A program made the translations under genes and the position numbers. Shown here piece after piece: positions 35,322-44,557 of a stretch of 64,000 nt of DNA. The notes beneath the pieces were generated by a model. That model worked only from the letters and a program-made list of their open reading frames with translations. It did no database searches and had not been told where the DNA came from. The first letter of the stretch is position 1. Each line of letters opens with the position of its first letter. The stretch is from Pseudomonas oryzihabitans (GTDB lineage: Bacteria > Pseudomonadota > Gammaproteobacteria > Pseudomonadales > Pseudomonadaceae): NCBI RefSeq assembly GCF_007665395.1, contig NZ_VDND01000011.1:119207-183206 (forward strand), given 5' to 3'.

Positions 35322-36650
35322 TTACAGCCGCGGGGCGTAGCGCTCGATGGCCTCCGGCAGCGCCCAGCCGGCGGCGAAGGCCAGGACCAGTACCACCAGT
35401 GGCAGCAGTACCCACCAGGTCCGGGTCGGGAGCGGCTCCAGGCGATTGCCACCGGTCTTCTGCAACAGCGCCAGGCTCAGGCCGCAGAAGCCCCCGGCGA
35501 GCAGGGCGCCGGCGAGGATGTCGGTGGGCCAGTGCACGCCCAGGTAGATGCGGCTGAGGGCGATGAGCACCGCTGGCAGGGTGGCGATCACCAGCCAGGC
35601 GAGCCGCCCGCGCGGACCGTGGCGACGCCCCGCCAGGATGCCCAAGGTCAGGAAGAAGGCGAAGGAGGCCGAGCTGTGGCCGCTGGGCAGGCTGTAGGTG
35701 GTCAGTGGCTCGGCGAGCACGTCCGGGCGGGCGCGGGCCAGGAGATTCTTCAACTGGCCGTTGGCGAGGGCGGTGCCCAGGGTGGTCCCCAGGGCGAACA
35801 GCAGCGGACGCCATTGGCGGAAGGCGGCGAGGACCAGGATCAGCACCGCCGCCACGATCAGCTGGGTACGAAAATCGCCCATGCGGGTGACGATCACGGC
35901 GACCAGGTTGAGCCAGGCCTCGCGATGCTCCTGGACCAGCGCCATCAGGCCTTCGTCGAAGGCGCGCAGGTGATGCCAGCCGAACAGCAGGGCCAGCAGG
36001 GCGGCCAGGCAGAGGGCGCCGCTGAGCAGGGTGGTACCGGCCCGTTCGCGCCAGGCACCGTGGGCGATCACCGCCACCAGCACCGCGGCCCCGCCGAGGA
36101 CGATACCCGCCTGCTGCCAGAAGCCTTCCGGCAACGGCAGGCGGAAGGCGGCGCCGGTTACCCAGCCCGGGCCGAGGTAGGCGATGGACCAGCCGGCGGC
36201 CGCCACCAGGCTGACGCTGACGAATTTCACCAGGGGCATGTCGAGCATGCCGGCGATCAAGGGCAGCAGGGGGCGCAGCGGCCCGATGAAGCGGCCGACC
36301 AGCAGGCTGGCCACTCCGTATCTGTGGATGAAGCCCTCGGCCGAGCCGATCCACTCCGGATGACTACGCAAGCCCGGCAGGCGCCGGATGCCTTCATGGA
36401 AGCGCCGCCCGATGAAGTAGGACACCGCATCGCCGAGGATGCCGCCGAGGAAGCCCAGCAGCAGGGTATCGAAGAGATTGAGCGCCCCGTTACCCGCGGC
36501 GATGGCCACGGCGAAGAGCACCACCGTCCCGGGCACCACCAGGCCGGCCAGGGCCAGGCATTCGAGAAAGGAAATGATGAAGATGGCCGTGCCCAACCAC
36601 TGGTGGTGCTGGTTGATCCACTGGGTCAGGCCGTCGAGCAGTTCCGTCAT
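35322..36650 (-). CDS. DedA / PAP2 fusion membrane protein
   Basis: A 442-aa protein from the ATG at 36650 joining two membrane domains. The N-terminal half is DedA: FLECLALAGLVVPGTVVLF, then GDAVSYFIGRRF and the FIGPLRPLLPLIAG block; DedA proteins move undecaprenyl phosphate or phospholipid. The C-terminal half is a type 2 phosphatidic acid phosphatase with all three motifs: KNLLARARP, PSGHSSASF and SRIYLGVHWPTDILAG. The fusion is known in Pseudomonas and may couple lipid carrier flipping to dephosphorylation. It is 61 bp past wssI on the same strand. Confidence 0.92.
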   Translation of the reverse strand: MTELLDGLTQWINQHHQWLGTAIFIISFLECLALAGLVVPGTVVLFAVAIAAGNGALNLFDTLLLGFLGGILGDAVSYFIGRRFHEGIRRLPGLRSHPEWIGSAEGFIHRYGVASLLVGRFIGPLRPLLPLIAGMLDMPLVKFVSVSLVAAAGWSIAYLGPGWVTGAAFRLPLPEGFWQQAGIVLGGAAVLVAVIAHGAWRERAGTTLLSGALCLAALLALLFGWHHLRAFDEGLMALVQEHREAWLNLVAVIVTRMGDFRTQLIVAAVLILVLAAFRQWRPLLFALGTTLGTALANGQLKNLLARARPDVLAEPLTTYSLPSGHSSASFAFFLTLGILAGRRHGPRGRLAWLVIATLPAVLIALSRIYLGVHWPTDILAGALLAGGFCGLSLALLQKTGGNRLEPLPTRTWWVLLPLVVLVLAFAAGWALPEAIERYAPRL

Positions 36651-36711
36651 CTAGAGGCTTCCTGGGGTCCGGGGTTGCGTCCTCAGACCCATGGGAAAAG
36701 CCTTGGTTGCC

Positions 36712-37857
36712 TCAAGGACGCGGATCGAGACGTAACGCCTCGGGGCCGGGCGATTGTAAGTCGCGCTCGGGAATTTCCCAGACCAATAACTGTGGCGGGG
36801 TTTGTCGGAAGGCCTGGCTCTGGAAATAGTCGCGCGCGGCGCCGGCGAAGTGGCCACCGTCCTTGGCGAAGCGGCCGACGCTGGCCCCCAGCGCCTGTTC
36901 GAGGAAGGGCAGGAAATTGGAGTTGCGCGAGAAGGAGGTGCCGATCACCGCGAGGTTGGGCAGGTCGCCGTCGCCGAACAGGTCATCGCTGGCAGTGGCC
37001 GCCGCGCGGCTGTCGACCTGGGTGAGCCTCAGCACCTCGGGCGCGGGTTGCAGCTGCGGCGGCAGCCAATCCAGTCCGGCCAGGCGCACCAGGTCTCCCG
37101 GACGCGGTGCCGGCGGCAGGAGGGTACGGGTGAATTCGCGGGCGGGGGTGGCCTGGAAGGGCAGGGCCTTGACCTCCGCGGCCAGGGCCGCTGCGGCCGC
37201 CGCGGCCCCGGCTTCGTTCCAGTGGGTATCGGTGCGCAGGAAGGCGGCGCTGCCCAAGGGCGTGAGCGGGGCGGTGAGGTCCACTACCGGGACCTGGGCG
37301 GCAGCGAGTAGCCGGGTCCAGTCGGCGATGCGGCTGGCGAAGGCGGCGGGACGGCGCAGGCCGCACAGCTGGTCGGCGGCGATGCGACTCTTGTCCGGCA
37401 CCACGGCCACCAGCAGGCGGACGTGCCGGGCGGCCAGCGCGCGCTGCAGCGCCATCACCGTTTGGGCCCGGGCCTGGGCATTGGCGGCCGCCTGGCGATG
37501 CACCTCGAGTTCCTCGGCCAGGAACAGCCAGCCGGGACAGCCCTGGCGTACGCGCGGTCCGGTGTCGCCGAGCAGCAGCCAGCTGGCACCTCGCTCCAGA
37601 CGCGCCGCGGCCTCGGGTAGGGGCGCCTTGGCCAGTTCCTTGGCGATGTGGTGGGTGAGCTCGCCTTCCAGCAGGGCGTGGCGGTCCAGCCGCTCCGGCC
37701 ACAGCGAGAGGCGGTCGCTCAGCAGGGCCCAGCCGCAGGAGCCCAGGCCGACGGCCAGGAACAGGGCGAAGACCAGGCCGGCCAGGGGCGCCAGGCGCAC
37801 CTGGGTGGCGCTGGGTGGCTGGGGGGCGGGCGAGGGCGGCAGGGCGGGTGCGCTCAT
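36712..37857 (-). CDS. wssI: Cellulose acetylation protein WssI (AlgX/AlgJ-like SGNH)
   Basis: A 381-aa inner-membrane-anchored periplasmic acetyltransferase of the AlgX/AlgJ type. ATG at 37857; one membrane segment (RLAPLAGLVFALFLAVGLGSC, about residues 21-41). The SGNH-like residues are visible: TDTHWNEAG (Asp and His, about residues 210 and 212) and VIGTSFSRNSNF (Ser about 307). It should transfer acetyl groups, delivered by WssH, to cellulose. It starts 10 bp after wssH and is the last gene of the wss operon. No wssJ follows. Confidence 0.88.
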   Translation of the reverse strand: MSAPALPPSPAPQPPSATQVRLAPLAGLVFALFLAVGLGSCGWALLSDRLSLWPERLDRHALLEGELTHHIAKELAKAPLPEAAARLERGASWLLLGDTGPRVRQGCPGWLFLAEELEVHRQAAANAQARAQTVMALQRALAARHVRLLVAVVPDKSRIAADQLCGLRRPAAFASRIADWTRLLAAAQVPVVDLTAPLTPLGSAAFLRTDTHWNEAGAAAAAAALAAEVKALPFQATPAREFTRTLLPPAPRPGDLVRLAGLDWLPPQLQPAPEVLRLTQVDSRAAATASDDLFGDGDLPNLAVIGTSFSRNSNFLPFLEQALGASVGRFAKDGGHFAGAARDYFQSQAFRQTPPQLLVWEIPERDLQSPGPEALRLDPRP

Positions 37858-37867
37858 GACGGCGGCC

Positions 37868-39283
37868 TCAGAACTGGAAATAGAGGAAGGGCACGGCTTC
37901 GCGGCTGGCGATCAGCGCGAAACAGAGCAGGAAGCCGGCCACCGGCCAGAGAGCCCCCAGGCCGCGCAGCAGGGCGCTGCCGGGCAGGCGTGCCTCGACG
38001 CCTGGCTGCCACAGCGGGGCCAGGACGCAGGCCACGCCGAGCAGGGCGGCCAGGCCATGGGCGGGTCTCAGGGTGACGGCCAGGGCATCGCCGAGGGCGA
38101 AGCCGTGCAGACCGAACTGTCCGGCATACAGCGACAACGCCGTGGCGAAATCCGGCGCGCGGAACAGCGTCCAGGCCAGGGCCACGAACAGCAGCGTCAG
38201 GCCGTGGGCCAGGGGCCGCGGCAGCGGGCGGCCGCCGAGTTCGTCCCAGAGGCGATCCAGGCACAGCGCCAGGCCGTGCAGCATGCCCCAGAGCAGGTAG
38301 TTCCAGCTGTCGCCACCGTGCCAGAGGCCGGCGATGGCCATGGTCAGGAAGAGGTTGCGGTAGGTGCGCCAGCGACCGCCGCGATTGCCGCCCAGGGCGA
38401 TGTAGAGGTAGTCGCGCAGCCAGCTGGACAGCGACAGGTGCCAGCGCCGCCAGAAGTCCTGGATGCTGCGGGCGAGATAGGGTCGGTTGAAGTTTTCCGG
38501 GAAGTGGAAGCCCAGCATCAGGCCCAGGCCAATGGCCATGGCGCTGTAGCCGGCGAAGTCGAAGAACAGTTGCAGCGAATAGGCCAGGCAGCCGATCCAG
38601 GCGTCGACGAAGGACGGCTGGTCGAGGTGGAAGGCCACGTCCACCAGCGGCGACAGGGTGTCGGCCACCAGCACCTTCATGCACAGGCCGATCATGAAGC
38701 GGCGCGCGCCAAGGGCGAAGTTCTCGCGATTGAACCAGCGCTGGTTGAGTTCGCGGCGCACCCAGTCGTAGCGGATGATCGGCCCGGCGATGGAGTGGCC
38801 GAACATGGAAATGTAGGTGGCGTAGTTGACGAAGCTGCGCTCCACCGGCACCACGTGGCGATGGACGTCCACCAGGTAGGAGATGGCCTGCAGCACGATA
38901 AAGGACAGCCCGGCCGGCAGGGCCACCTTCTGCCAGTCCAGCGGCAGGGCGCCGGCGGTCACCAGCACCTGGCTCCAGGTGGCGGCGACGATGTTGGCGT
39001 ATTTGTACCAGCAGAGCACCGCCAGGTTGAGCACGATCAGCCCGGCGAGTAGGCGCAGACGGGTCTTCGAGCCTTCCGCCGCGCGGTCCACCAGCAGGCC
39101 GCCGACCCAGGCCAGCAAGGCCAGGGCCATGTGCAGCAGCAGGAACAGCGGACTCAGCCAGCCATAGAACAGCCAGCTGCCCACCAGCAATACCCCGTTG
39201 CGCCCGCCGGGCCGCGCCAGGGCGTAGACCAGCAGGAATAGAGGCAGGAAGAGGGTGAGGAATTCCAGCGAGGCGAAGACCAT
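37868..39283 (-). CDS. wssH: MBOAT acetyltransferase WssH (AlgI-like)
   Basis: A 471-aa multi-spanning membrane protein. ATG at 39283 (MVFASLEFLTLFLPLFLLVY), with aaggat 9-14 bases upstream; the frame to 39391 runs into wssG. MBOAT motifs are ISYLVDVHR, MFGHSIAGPIIRYDW, NFNRPYLARSIQDFWRRWH and AGLWHGGDSWNYLLWG, the last holding the catalytic H322. It should move acetyl groups across the inner membrane for cellulose acetylation, as AlgI does for alginate. It lies 13 bp after wssG. Confidence 0.93.
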   Translation of the reverse strand: MVFASLEFLTLFLPLFLLVYALARPGGRNGVLLVGSWLFYGWLSPLFLLLHMALALLAWVGGLLVDRAAEGSKTRLRLLAGLIVLNLAVLCWYKYANIVAATWSQVLVTAGALPLDWQKVALPAGLSFIVLQAISYLVDVHRHVVPVERSFVNYATYISMFGHSIAGPIIRYDWVRRELNQRWFNRENFALGARRFMIGLCMKVLVADTLSPLVDVAFHLDQPSFVDAWIGCLAYSLQLFFDFAGYSAMAIGLGLMLGFHFPENFNRPYLARSIQDFWRRWHLSLSSWLRDYLYIALGGNRGGRWRTYRNLFLTMAIAGLWHGGDSWNYLLWGMLHGLALCLDRLWDELGGRPLPRPLAHGLTLLFVALAWTLFRAPDFATALSLYAGQFGLHGFALGDALAVTLRPAHGLAALLGVACVLAPLWQPGVEARLPGSALLRGLGALWPVAGFLLCFALIASREAVPFLYFQF

Positions 39284-39296
39284 CGAGAAGCGATCC

Positions 39297-39953
39297 TTAG
39301 TGAGCGACACTGTCCTGGGTGGCGAGCAGGCGCGGACCGCTGGCACCTGGCAACAGCAGGACGCTGTAGCGCTCGCCGGCCTTGAGTTCACCCAGGTCCA
39401 GCGGCTCGCCCGTGGCCTTGCCGGCGCAGGTCAGCTGCACCTTGAGCGCCACGGCGTTCAGGCTGCGCCTCTGTAGGGTGCCGTCGGCGACGTCCTTGAA
39501 GATCTCGGCGTTGCGGCCGGCGGCTTGCAGACCCGCGGCCGCGCACTGCGGATCCAGGCTGTAGAAGGCCAGCGAGGCCTTGAGCGCGTTGAAATCATCC
39601 GGCTGCTCGCGCACCACGCGCTGTACCAGCGGTGTCCCGGGCAGGACCACCAGGGTGGCGAACTCACCGGCGGCCACGGACAGCTCCAGCGGGGCCTTGG
39701 CCGCGCCCTGAGCCAGTTCGCCCTGGATGGCCTTGGCGGCCGGCACCGTCAGGTAGCTGGAGACCGGCTGGGCGGCCTCCAGCTGCAGCCGCGCGGCGGA
39801 GCCGGAAGCCTGGAGCGCCAGGGGCTGGCTGCCGGCGTTCACGAAGCGGAGGAAGGCCGAGTCCTCGCTGGGGCCGGTGGGGTAGAGCGGGATCTCGGCG
39901 GCCTGGGCCAGGAGCGTGGCGCCCAGGCCTGCCAGCAGCAACGGGGCCTTCAT
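39297..39953 (-). CDS. wssG: Cellulose acetylation protein WssG (AlgF-like)
   Basis: A 218-aa periplasmic protein from the ATG at 39953, overlapping the wssF stop by one base. The first 19 residues form a signal peptide ending AQA (MKAPLLLAGLGATLLAQAAE). The mature part has the AlgF pattern, IPLYPTGPSEDSAFLRFVNAG, followed by beta-rich sequence and a C-terminal GERYSVLLLPGASGPRLL. AlgF is an adaptor protein in alginate acetylation; WssG should have the same role for cellulose. Confidence 0.85.
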   Translation of the reverse strand: MKAPLLLAGLGATLLAQAAEIPLYPTGPSEDSAFLRFVNAGSQPLALQASGSAARLQLEAAQPVSSYLTVPAAKAIQGELAQGAAKAPLELSVAAGEFATLVVLPGTPLVQRVVREQPDDFNALKASLAFYSLDPQCAAAGLQAAGRNAEIFKDVADGTLQRRSLNAVALKVQLTCAGKATGEPLDLGELKAGERYSVLLLPGASGPRLLATQDSVAH

Positions 39954-40609
39954 CACTTGGCTCCCAGCTTGTCGGCGGGCAGCTTGGCCAGGGCGCCGGC
40001 GATGGCGGTGCCCCAGGCCTTGTAGCCGGCCACGGTGAAGTGCTGGCCGTCGGTGGTGATCCATTCGCCGGGCTTGGAGAAGGTCAGGGAGTCGACATAG
40101 CTACAGGGAGCCACGTTGCTGGCGAGAAACTTGGACATCAGCTCGGTGCGCTGATCGTTCTTGCCGTACTGGCCGCCCGCTTTGCCCCAGGCCGGCCCGA
40201 CCCAGACGCACTGGGTGCCGGTGGCGGCGATTTCCTTGGTCAGGGCGGTGACGCTCTGCCAGGCCCAGGCCTTGGGGAAGGACGGCTTGTCGTAGGAGGC
40301 CATGGTATCGCCGATCACCAGGACCACCAGGTTTGGCTTGTCGGCGGCGATCAGTTCCTTGATCGGCGTGGTGGTGGCGTCACGCCCCTTGATCACCAGC
40401 CTGTCGTTGTTGAGCTGTTCGGCGCCACAGTCGACCTTCTTGGTGGTCAGCCAGTCGGCGGCGCTGGCGCCGCAGGCGCCGATGGCGTGCACCTTGGCAC
40501 CCTGCTGCACCAGGGCGGCGTTGAGCGGCTCGACCAGGTGGTCGGCCAGGCTCATGTGGCTTTCGCCGAGAACGAGAAGGGACAGGCCGGCAAGGGCGGA
40601 AGCGGGCAT
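39953..40609 (-). CDS. wssF: Cellulose acetylation protein WssF (SGNH-fold)
   Basis: A 218-aa protein from the ATG at 40609 with GAGG ribosome site upstream. A short hydrophobic N-terminus (MPASALAGLSLLVLGESH) is followed by an SGNH-hydrolase pattern: GESHM (Ser block), LVVLVIGDTMASY, VWVGPAWG, and the terminal DGQHFTVAGY with Asp and His. Whether it is exported is unclear, because the GESH motif lies inside the first 18 residues. It is an acetylation accessory of the wss operon, 15 bp after bcsC. Confidence 0.8.
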   Translation of the reverse strand: MPASALAGLSLLVLGESHMSLADHLVEPLNAALVQQGAKVHAIGACGASAADWLTTKKVDCGAEQLNNDRLVIKGRDATTTPIKELIAADKPNLVVLVIGDTMASYDKPSFPKAWAWQSVTALTKEIAATGTQCVWVGPAWGKAGGQYGKNDQRTELMSKFLASNVAPCSYVDSLTFSKPGEWITTDGQHFTVAGYKAWGTAIAGALAKLPADKLGAK

Positions 40610-40624
40610 GGAGATGACCTCGGA

Positions 40625-43600
40625 TCAGTTGGAATAAGGCGAGCGATAGGGACTGACCGGCAGTGCCAGCGGTCGGTCCTGGGGTTCGAAGTAATAGCGC
40701 AGGTAGAGATTGCCGTTCAGCTGGCGGTAGTCGCGGGCATTGTCCAGGCCCAGTTCGCCACCCAGGTGGAAGCCCTCGCCCAGGCGGTATTCACCGGCGG
40801 TGGCCAGGCTGTAGCCGAGGCCGGTCTTGCTCTGGCCGGCGTAGCGCGCCGCGCTGCCCTGCGCCTGTCTGGCGGCGGCCTGGGCGGCGGCGTCGGTGGG
40901 ATAGTAGTCGGCCGCGTCCTGCTGGAAGTGCTGCACCCCGAGGGTGCCGCGCAGCTGGTAGGTCCAGCGGTCGCCGCGCTGGGCCCAGGTCAGGGGCACG
41001 CCCAGGGCGAAGAAGCGCTGCGGGCTGAAGTAGCCGCCATGGCCATAGGTGAAGAAGTTCTGGTTGTTGGCATAGCCCAGGGCGGTGAACGACAGGCCCA
41101 GGGTCAGCTGGGCGTCGCTGGCATTGACCAGGTAGCGATAGGTGCCGCCGCCGAACTCGGCGCGGTCGTTGTCCTCGACGTGGTTGCCCAGCAGGCGGAA
41201 CCAGGAGGCGTAGGCATAGGCGCCCACATTGCCGTCGTCATAGCTCAGCTGGCCGCGTACGCCGTTGGCGGTGACGCCGCCCCATTCCTGGCCCGTGCGG
41301 GCGTCGCGAGTGCCGGCGAAGGACGTCAGGCTGTCGATCACCGCGCGCCGCGAGGCGGACAGGTTGTAGCGGGCGTGCTCGCTGTCGCCCAGCGGTTGCT
41401 CCAGGCTGACCCCGCCCACCGCGGTGGCTTCGCGGAAGCCCAGCGGCGTGGTGCCGAGGTCTGCCTTGAGCCCGGCGCTGGGCTTGCTGTAGGCCACCGC
41501 GAGGCCGGTACCGCTGGTCTTCTGGCTACCAGGGTCGCCGCCTGCGGCGCTGGCGACCGGGCCGCCGCCGAAGCGATCGGCGGCGCTGCTGCCGACGCTG
41601 CCAGCAGTGAGACTCACGGGCGTCACGCGCACGGCCAAGCGGTCGTCGCCAACCGGTACCGCGATCTCCAGGGGCGCCTCGACGGTGGTGAGCTTGCCCA
41701 GTCCGGCTTCGCTGTTGTTGCTGCGTACCGTGAGCCCCTGCGTGATGGTCGCGCTGCGACTCTGCTGGATGGCGGCCAGGGCGCGCTCGGCGTCGCTGAG
41801 GCCGGCGTCGGACGCCGGCCCCGGTGGGGTCAGGGCGCTGGCAAACGGATTGTCCGGTAGGGCGCGGGGCGCCGCCGGGGCCGAAGAGGGCAGGGTTGTC
41901 GAAAGGGCTGCCGGGATACCGGCGTGATCGCTGGCAAGGGGGGCCGGCAGGGCGGTGTCGAGTAGGCTGGAACTGCTCGCGGTGCCCGCCACCGGGGGCG
42001 GCAGGGGCGCATCGGCACTGGCCTGGGCGCCTTGGGCACGCCCCTGAGGCGCGAAGGGATTGGCCGGGGTGGCACTGGCCGCCAGGGCGCGGTCACGCCG
42101 CTCGGCAGCGACCACCTTGGCCAGCAGCTCGGCCGCGGTTCCCTCCCGGCCCAGGCGGCGATAGAGGTTGGCGGCGCGGGTCAGTACCTGGGGATCCTCC
42201 GGTGCCAGGCTCACCGCCCGGGCGGTGGCGCGTTCGGCGAAGGCACGCTCCTGGGCCGCCACCGCGGCCTCGGCGGCGCCCAGTTGCAGGCTGACGTCAT
42301 CGGGCCAACGACCGACCAGGGGGCGATAGAGGTCAAGGGCCTTGCTGGCCTCGCCATGGGCGAGGTACAGCCGCGCCAGGGCGGCCTTGACCTGCGGATC
42401 ATTGGGGCGCTGGGCGAGCGCCGGCGCGAGCACGTCGTAGGCCGCCTCGAACTGACCCCGCTCGCGCAGGGCATCGGCCTGGCGGATGCGGTATTGACGG
42501 GAGAGGTCGTCGTAACGCTCACGCTGCTGGCGGTCCAGCCGGGCCTTGCCGAGGTCTTCCAGCAGGGCATAGGCCTCGCGGTCATCGCCGTGCTGTAGCA
42601 GCACGCCGGTATATTGCAGACGCAGGTCGAACGCGTCCGCTGGCGCGGCGGCCATCAGCGGCCTTAGCAGTTCCAGGGCCTGGGCGCTGTCGTCCAGTTC
42701 GGCATAACCCCCGGCCAGGGCGCGCAGCAGGGCGGGTTGGCCATCAGCCTGCGCCTCCAGGGCCTGTAGCCGGGCGCGGGCGGTAGTCCGCTGGCCGCGC
42801 TTGGCCAGTGCCAGGGCTTCGGCCAACTGGTCGTTCACCGCCAGGCGGCGGGCCAGGGCCTGCATTTCGGGGCTCTGGCGCTCACCGGGTATCCGCGCCA
42901 GCAAGGCCTGAGCCTGGCGGTCGTCGCCTTGTTCACTGGCGTACAGGGCGCCGACGAAGAGGGTATCGGCTTGCGCCGGATGGCGTTGCAGCAGGTCGTC
43001 CAGCCGATTCTGGCCCTGCCGGGCCTGACCCTGGGCCGCGTCGAGGCGCGCCAGTTCCAGGGTGATCCAGGGATCGTCCGGCGTCTCGCGCAGGGCGTCC
43101 TGCAGCGCTGCCCGCGCGCCGGCGAGATCGCCGCGGGCACGCAGGATGCCCGCCCGCTCGCGTGCCACGCCGGCGCGTACCTGGGCCAGGCCCGGCAGTT
43201 TCGCCTGATCGCCGTTCGGCAGGCCGTCGGCCAGGCGCAGGGCCTCGTCGGCGCGACCGCTCTGGCCGAGCAGCTCGATCAGGCCCCGGCGGGCGCCGAG
43301 ATCCTTGGGGTTGCGCGCGAGCAGTTGGCGATAACCGGCCTCGGCCGCCGCGGGATTGCCGCTGCGCGCCTGGAGATCGGCCAAGGCCAGCTGCCCGGCC
43401 GGGGCCTTGGGATCCCGCCGCAGGGCCTGGTCGAGCAGCCGCCGCGCACTGGTCAGGTCGCCCTCGGTCTGGGCCCTGCGGGCCTGGGCCAGCAGGCTTT
43501 CGTACTGGACACTCTCCAGCGCCTGCTGCCAGGCGCGGCCCTTGGGCTGGGCCACCGCCTGTTTCAGCAATCGTTCGGCATCGTCCAGGCGTTGCTGCTG

Positions 43601-44557
43601 CTGGCGCAGCACGCCCAGGCCGCCCAGGGCATCGGGATCCTTGGGTGCCTGCTTGAGCCGGGTCTGGAAGGCCTGCTCGGCGGCGCCTTGGTCGCCCTTG
43701 CGCAGGGCCGCGAGGCCACGCTCCACCAGGGGGTCCGCCTGCCAGGCGGCAGCGCCCTTGCCGCCCTGGGCCCGTCCCTTGGCGAGTAGGGCCCGGATCT
43801 GCTCGTCGCCGGGGTGGGTCTTGAGAAAGGCTTCGAACAACTCGACCTTGGCCGGGGTGTCCGGTGCGCCCAGCCAGGTCAGTGCCAGGCGCCAGCTCTC
43901 GTCGGCGTCGCCGGCAATGTCCTGGCGCTGGGTGAGGGCGGCGAGGCGGCGAATGCCCTCGTGTCGACTATCCTCGCGACGGACCAACTGCTTGGCGTAG
44001 AACAGCGCGAGGATGGCGTCGTTCGGGTATTCCCGCAGCAGGCGCTGGAAGCCGGCCTGGGCCTCCGGCCAGCCGCCGTCGACGAAGGCCAGGGTGTTGT
44101 AGTACTCGCGGGCCAGCAGCCCCTGGGGTGGCTGGTCGGCGAACAATTGCCGATAGAGGCTCACTGCCTTGGGTCGGTCGCCGCCGTCGGCCTGGCGCCG
44201 GGCTTCCTCGCGCAGCTCGGGATAGTTACCGCTGGCGACGCGGATGTCCTGCGCGAGCAGCAGGGCTTGCAGCGGGCGCGGACTGAGCGCCTGCAACTGC
44301 GCCAGGTAGCGCTGCGCCCCCGCGGGCCGCTTGGCCGCCAGTTCCAGGCTACCCAGGCCATACAGGGCCTCGGGACTGCGGGCGTCGAGTTCCAGCAGCT
44401 TCTGCCAGACCTCGCGGGCGCGCTCGGGCTTGTCGCGCTGCTGCCAGAATTGACCCTGCTCGATGAGCAACTGGGCCGCGCTGGGATCGGCGGCGAAGGC
44501 GGGCGGTTGGGCGAGCGCGGCCAGCAGGCCGAGCGTCAGGGAGAGGTACTTGTGCAT
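40625..44557 (-). CDS. bcsC: Cellulose synthase outer-membrane export protein BcsC (WssE)
   Basis: A 1310-aa protein with signal peptide (MHKYLSLTLGLLAALAQPPAFAA), many TPR repeats (about residues 30-860), a Pro/Ala/Ser-rich linker (about 870-970) with NPFAPQG and DNPFASAL, and a C-terminal 16-strand-type beta-barrel ending in LYLRYYFEPQDR. It carries cellulose across periplasm and outer membrane. Start: ATG at 44557 is preceded by GGAAGAG; an ATG four codons upstream is possible. The start lies 21 bp inside bcsZ, giving overlap and probable translational coupling. Confidence 0.93.
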   Translation of the reverse strand: MHKYLSLTLGLLAALAQPPAFAADPSAAQLLIEQGQFWQQRDKPERAREVWQKLLELDARSPEALYGLGSLELAAKRPAGAQRYLAQLQALSPRPLQALLLAQDIRVASGNYPELREEARRQADGGDRPKAVSLYRQLFADQPPQGLLAREYYNTLAFVDGGWPEAQAGFQRLLREYPNDAILALFYAKQLVRREDSRHEGIRRLAALTQRQDIAGDADESWRLALTWLGAPDTPAKVELFEAFLKTHPGDEQIRALLAKGRAQGGKGAAAWQADPLVERGLAALRKGDQGAAEQAFQTRLKQAPKDPDALGGLGVLRQQQQRLDDAERLLKQAVAQPKGRAWQQALESVQYESLLAQARRAQTEGDLTSARRLLDQALRRDPKAPAGQLALADLQARSGNPAAAEAGYRQLLARNPKDLGARRGLIELLGQSGRADEALRLADGLPNGDQAKLPGLAQVRAGVARERAGILRARGDLAGARAALQDALRETPDDPWITLELARLDAAQGQARQGQNRLDDLLQRHPAQADTLFVGALYASEQGDDRQAQALLARIPGERQSPEMQALARRLAVNDQLAEALALAKRGQRTTARARLQALEAQADGQPALLRALAGGYAELDDSAQALELLRPLMAAAPADAFDLRLQYTGVLLQHGDDREAYALLEDLGKARLDRQQRERYDDLSRQYRIRQADALRERGQFEAAYDVLAPALAQRPNDPQVKAALARLYLAHGEASKALDLYRPLVGRWPDDVSLQLGAAEAAVAAQERAFAERATARAVSLAPEDPQVLTRAANLYRRLGREGTAAELLAKVVAAERRDRALAASATPANPFAPQGRAQGAQASADAPLPPPVAGTASSSSLLDTALPAPLASDHAGIPAALSTTLPSSAPAAPRALPDNPFASALTPPGPASDAGLSDAERALAAIQQSRSATITQGLTVRSNNSEAGLGKLTTVEAPLEIAVPVGDDRLAVRVTPVSLTAGSVGSSAADRFGGGPVASAAGGDPGSQKTSGTGLAVAYSKPSAGLKADLGTTPLGFREATAVGGVSLEQPLGDSEHARYNLSASRRAVIDSLTSFAGTRDARTGQEWGGVTANGVRGQLSYDDGNVGAYAYASWFRLLGNHVEDNDRAEFGGGTYRYLVNASDAQLTLGLSFTALGYANNQNFFTYGHGGYFSPQRFFALGVPLTWAQRGDRWTYQLRGTLGVQHFQQDAADYYPTDAAAQAAARQAQGSAARYAGQSKTGLGYSLATAGEYRLGEGFHLGGELGLDNARDYRQLNGNLYLRYYFEPQDRPLALPVSPYRSPYSN

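Noticed and set aside
35142..37025. 627-aa plus-strand frame opposite DedA-PAP2 and wssI
   Set aside because: Gln/Gly-rich shadow translation crossing several real minus-strand genes.
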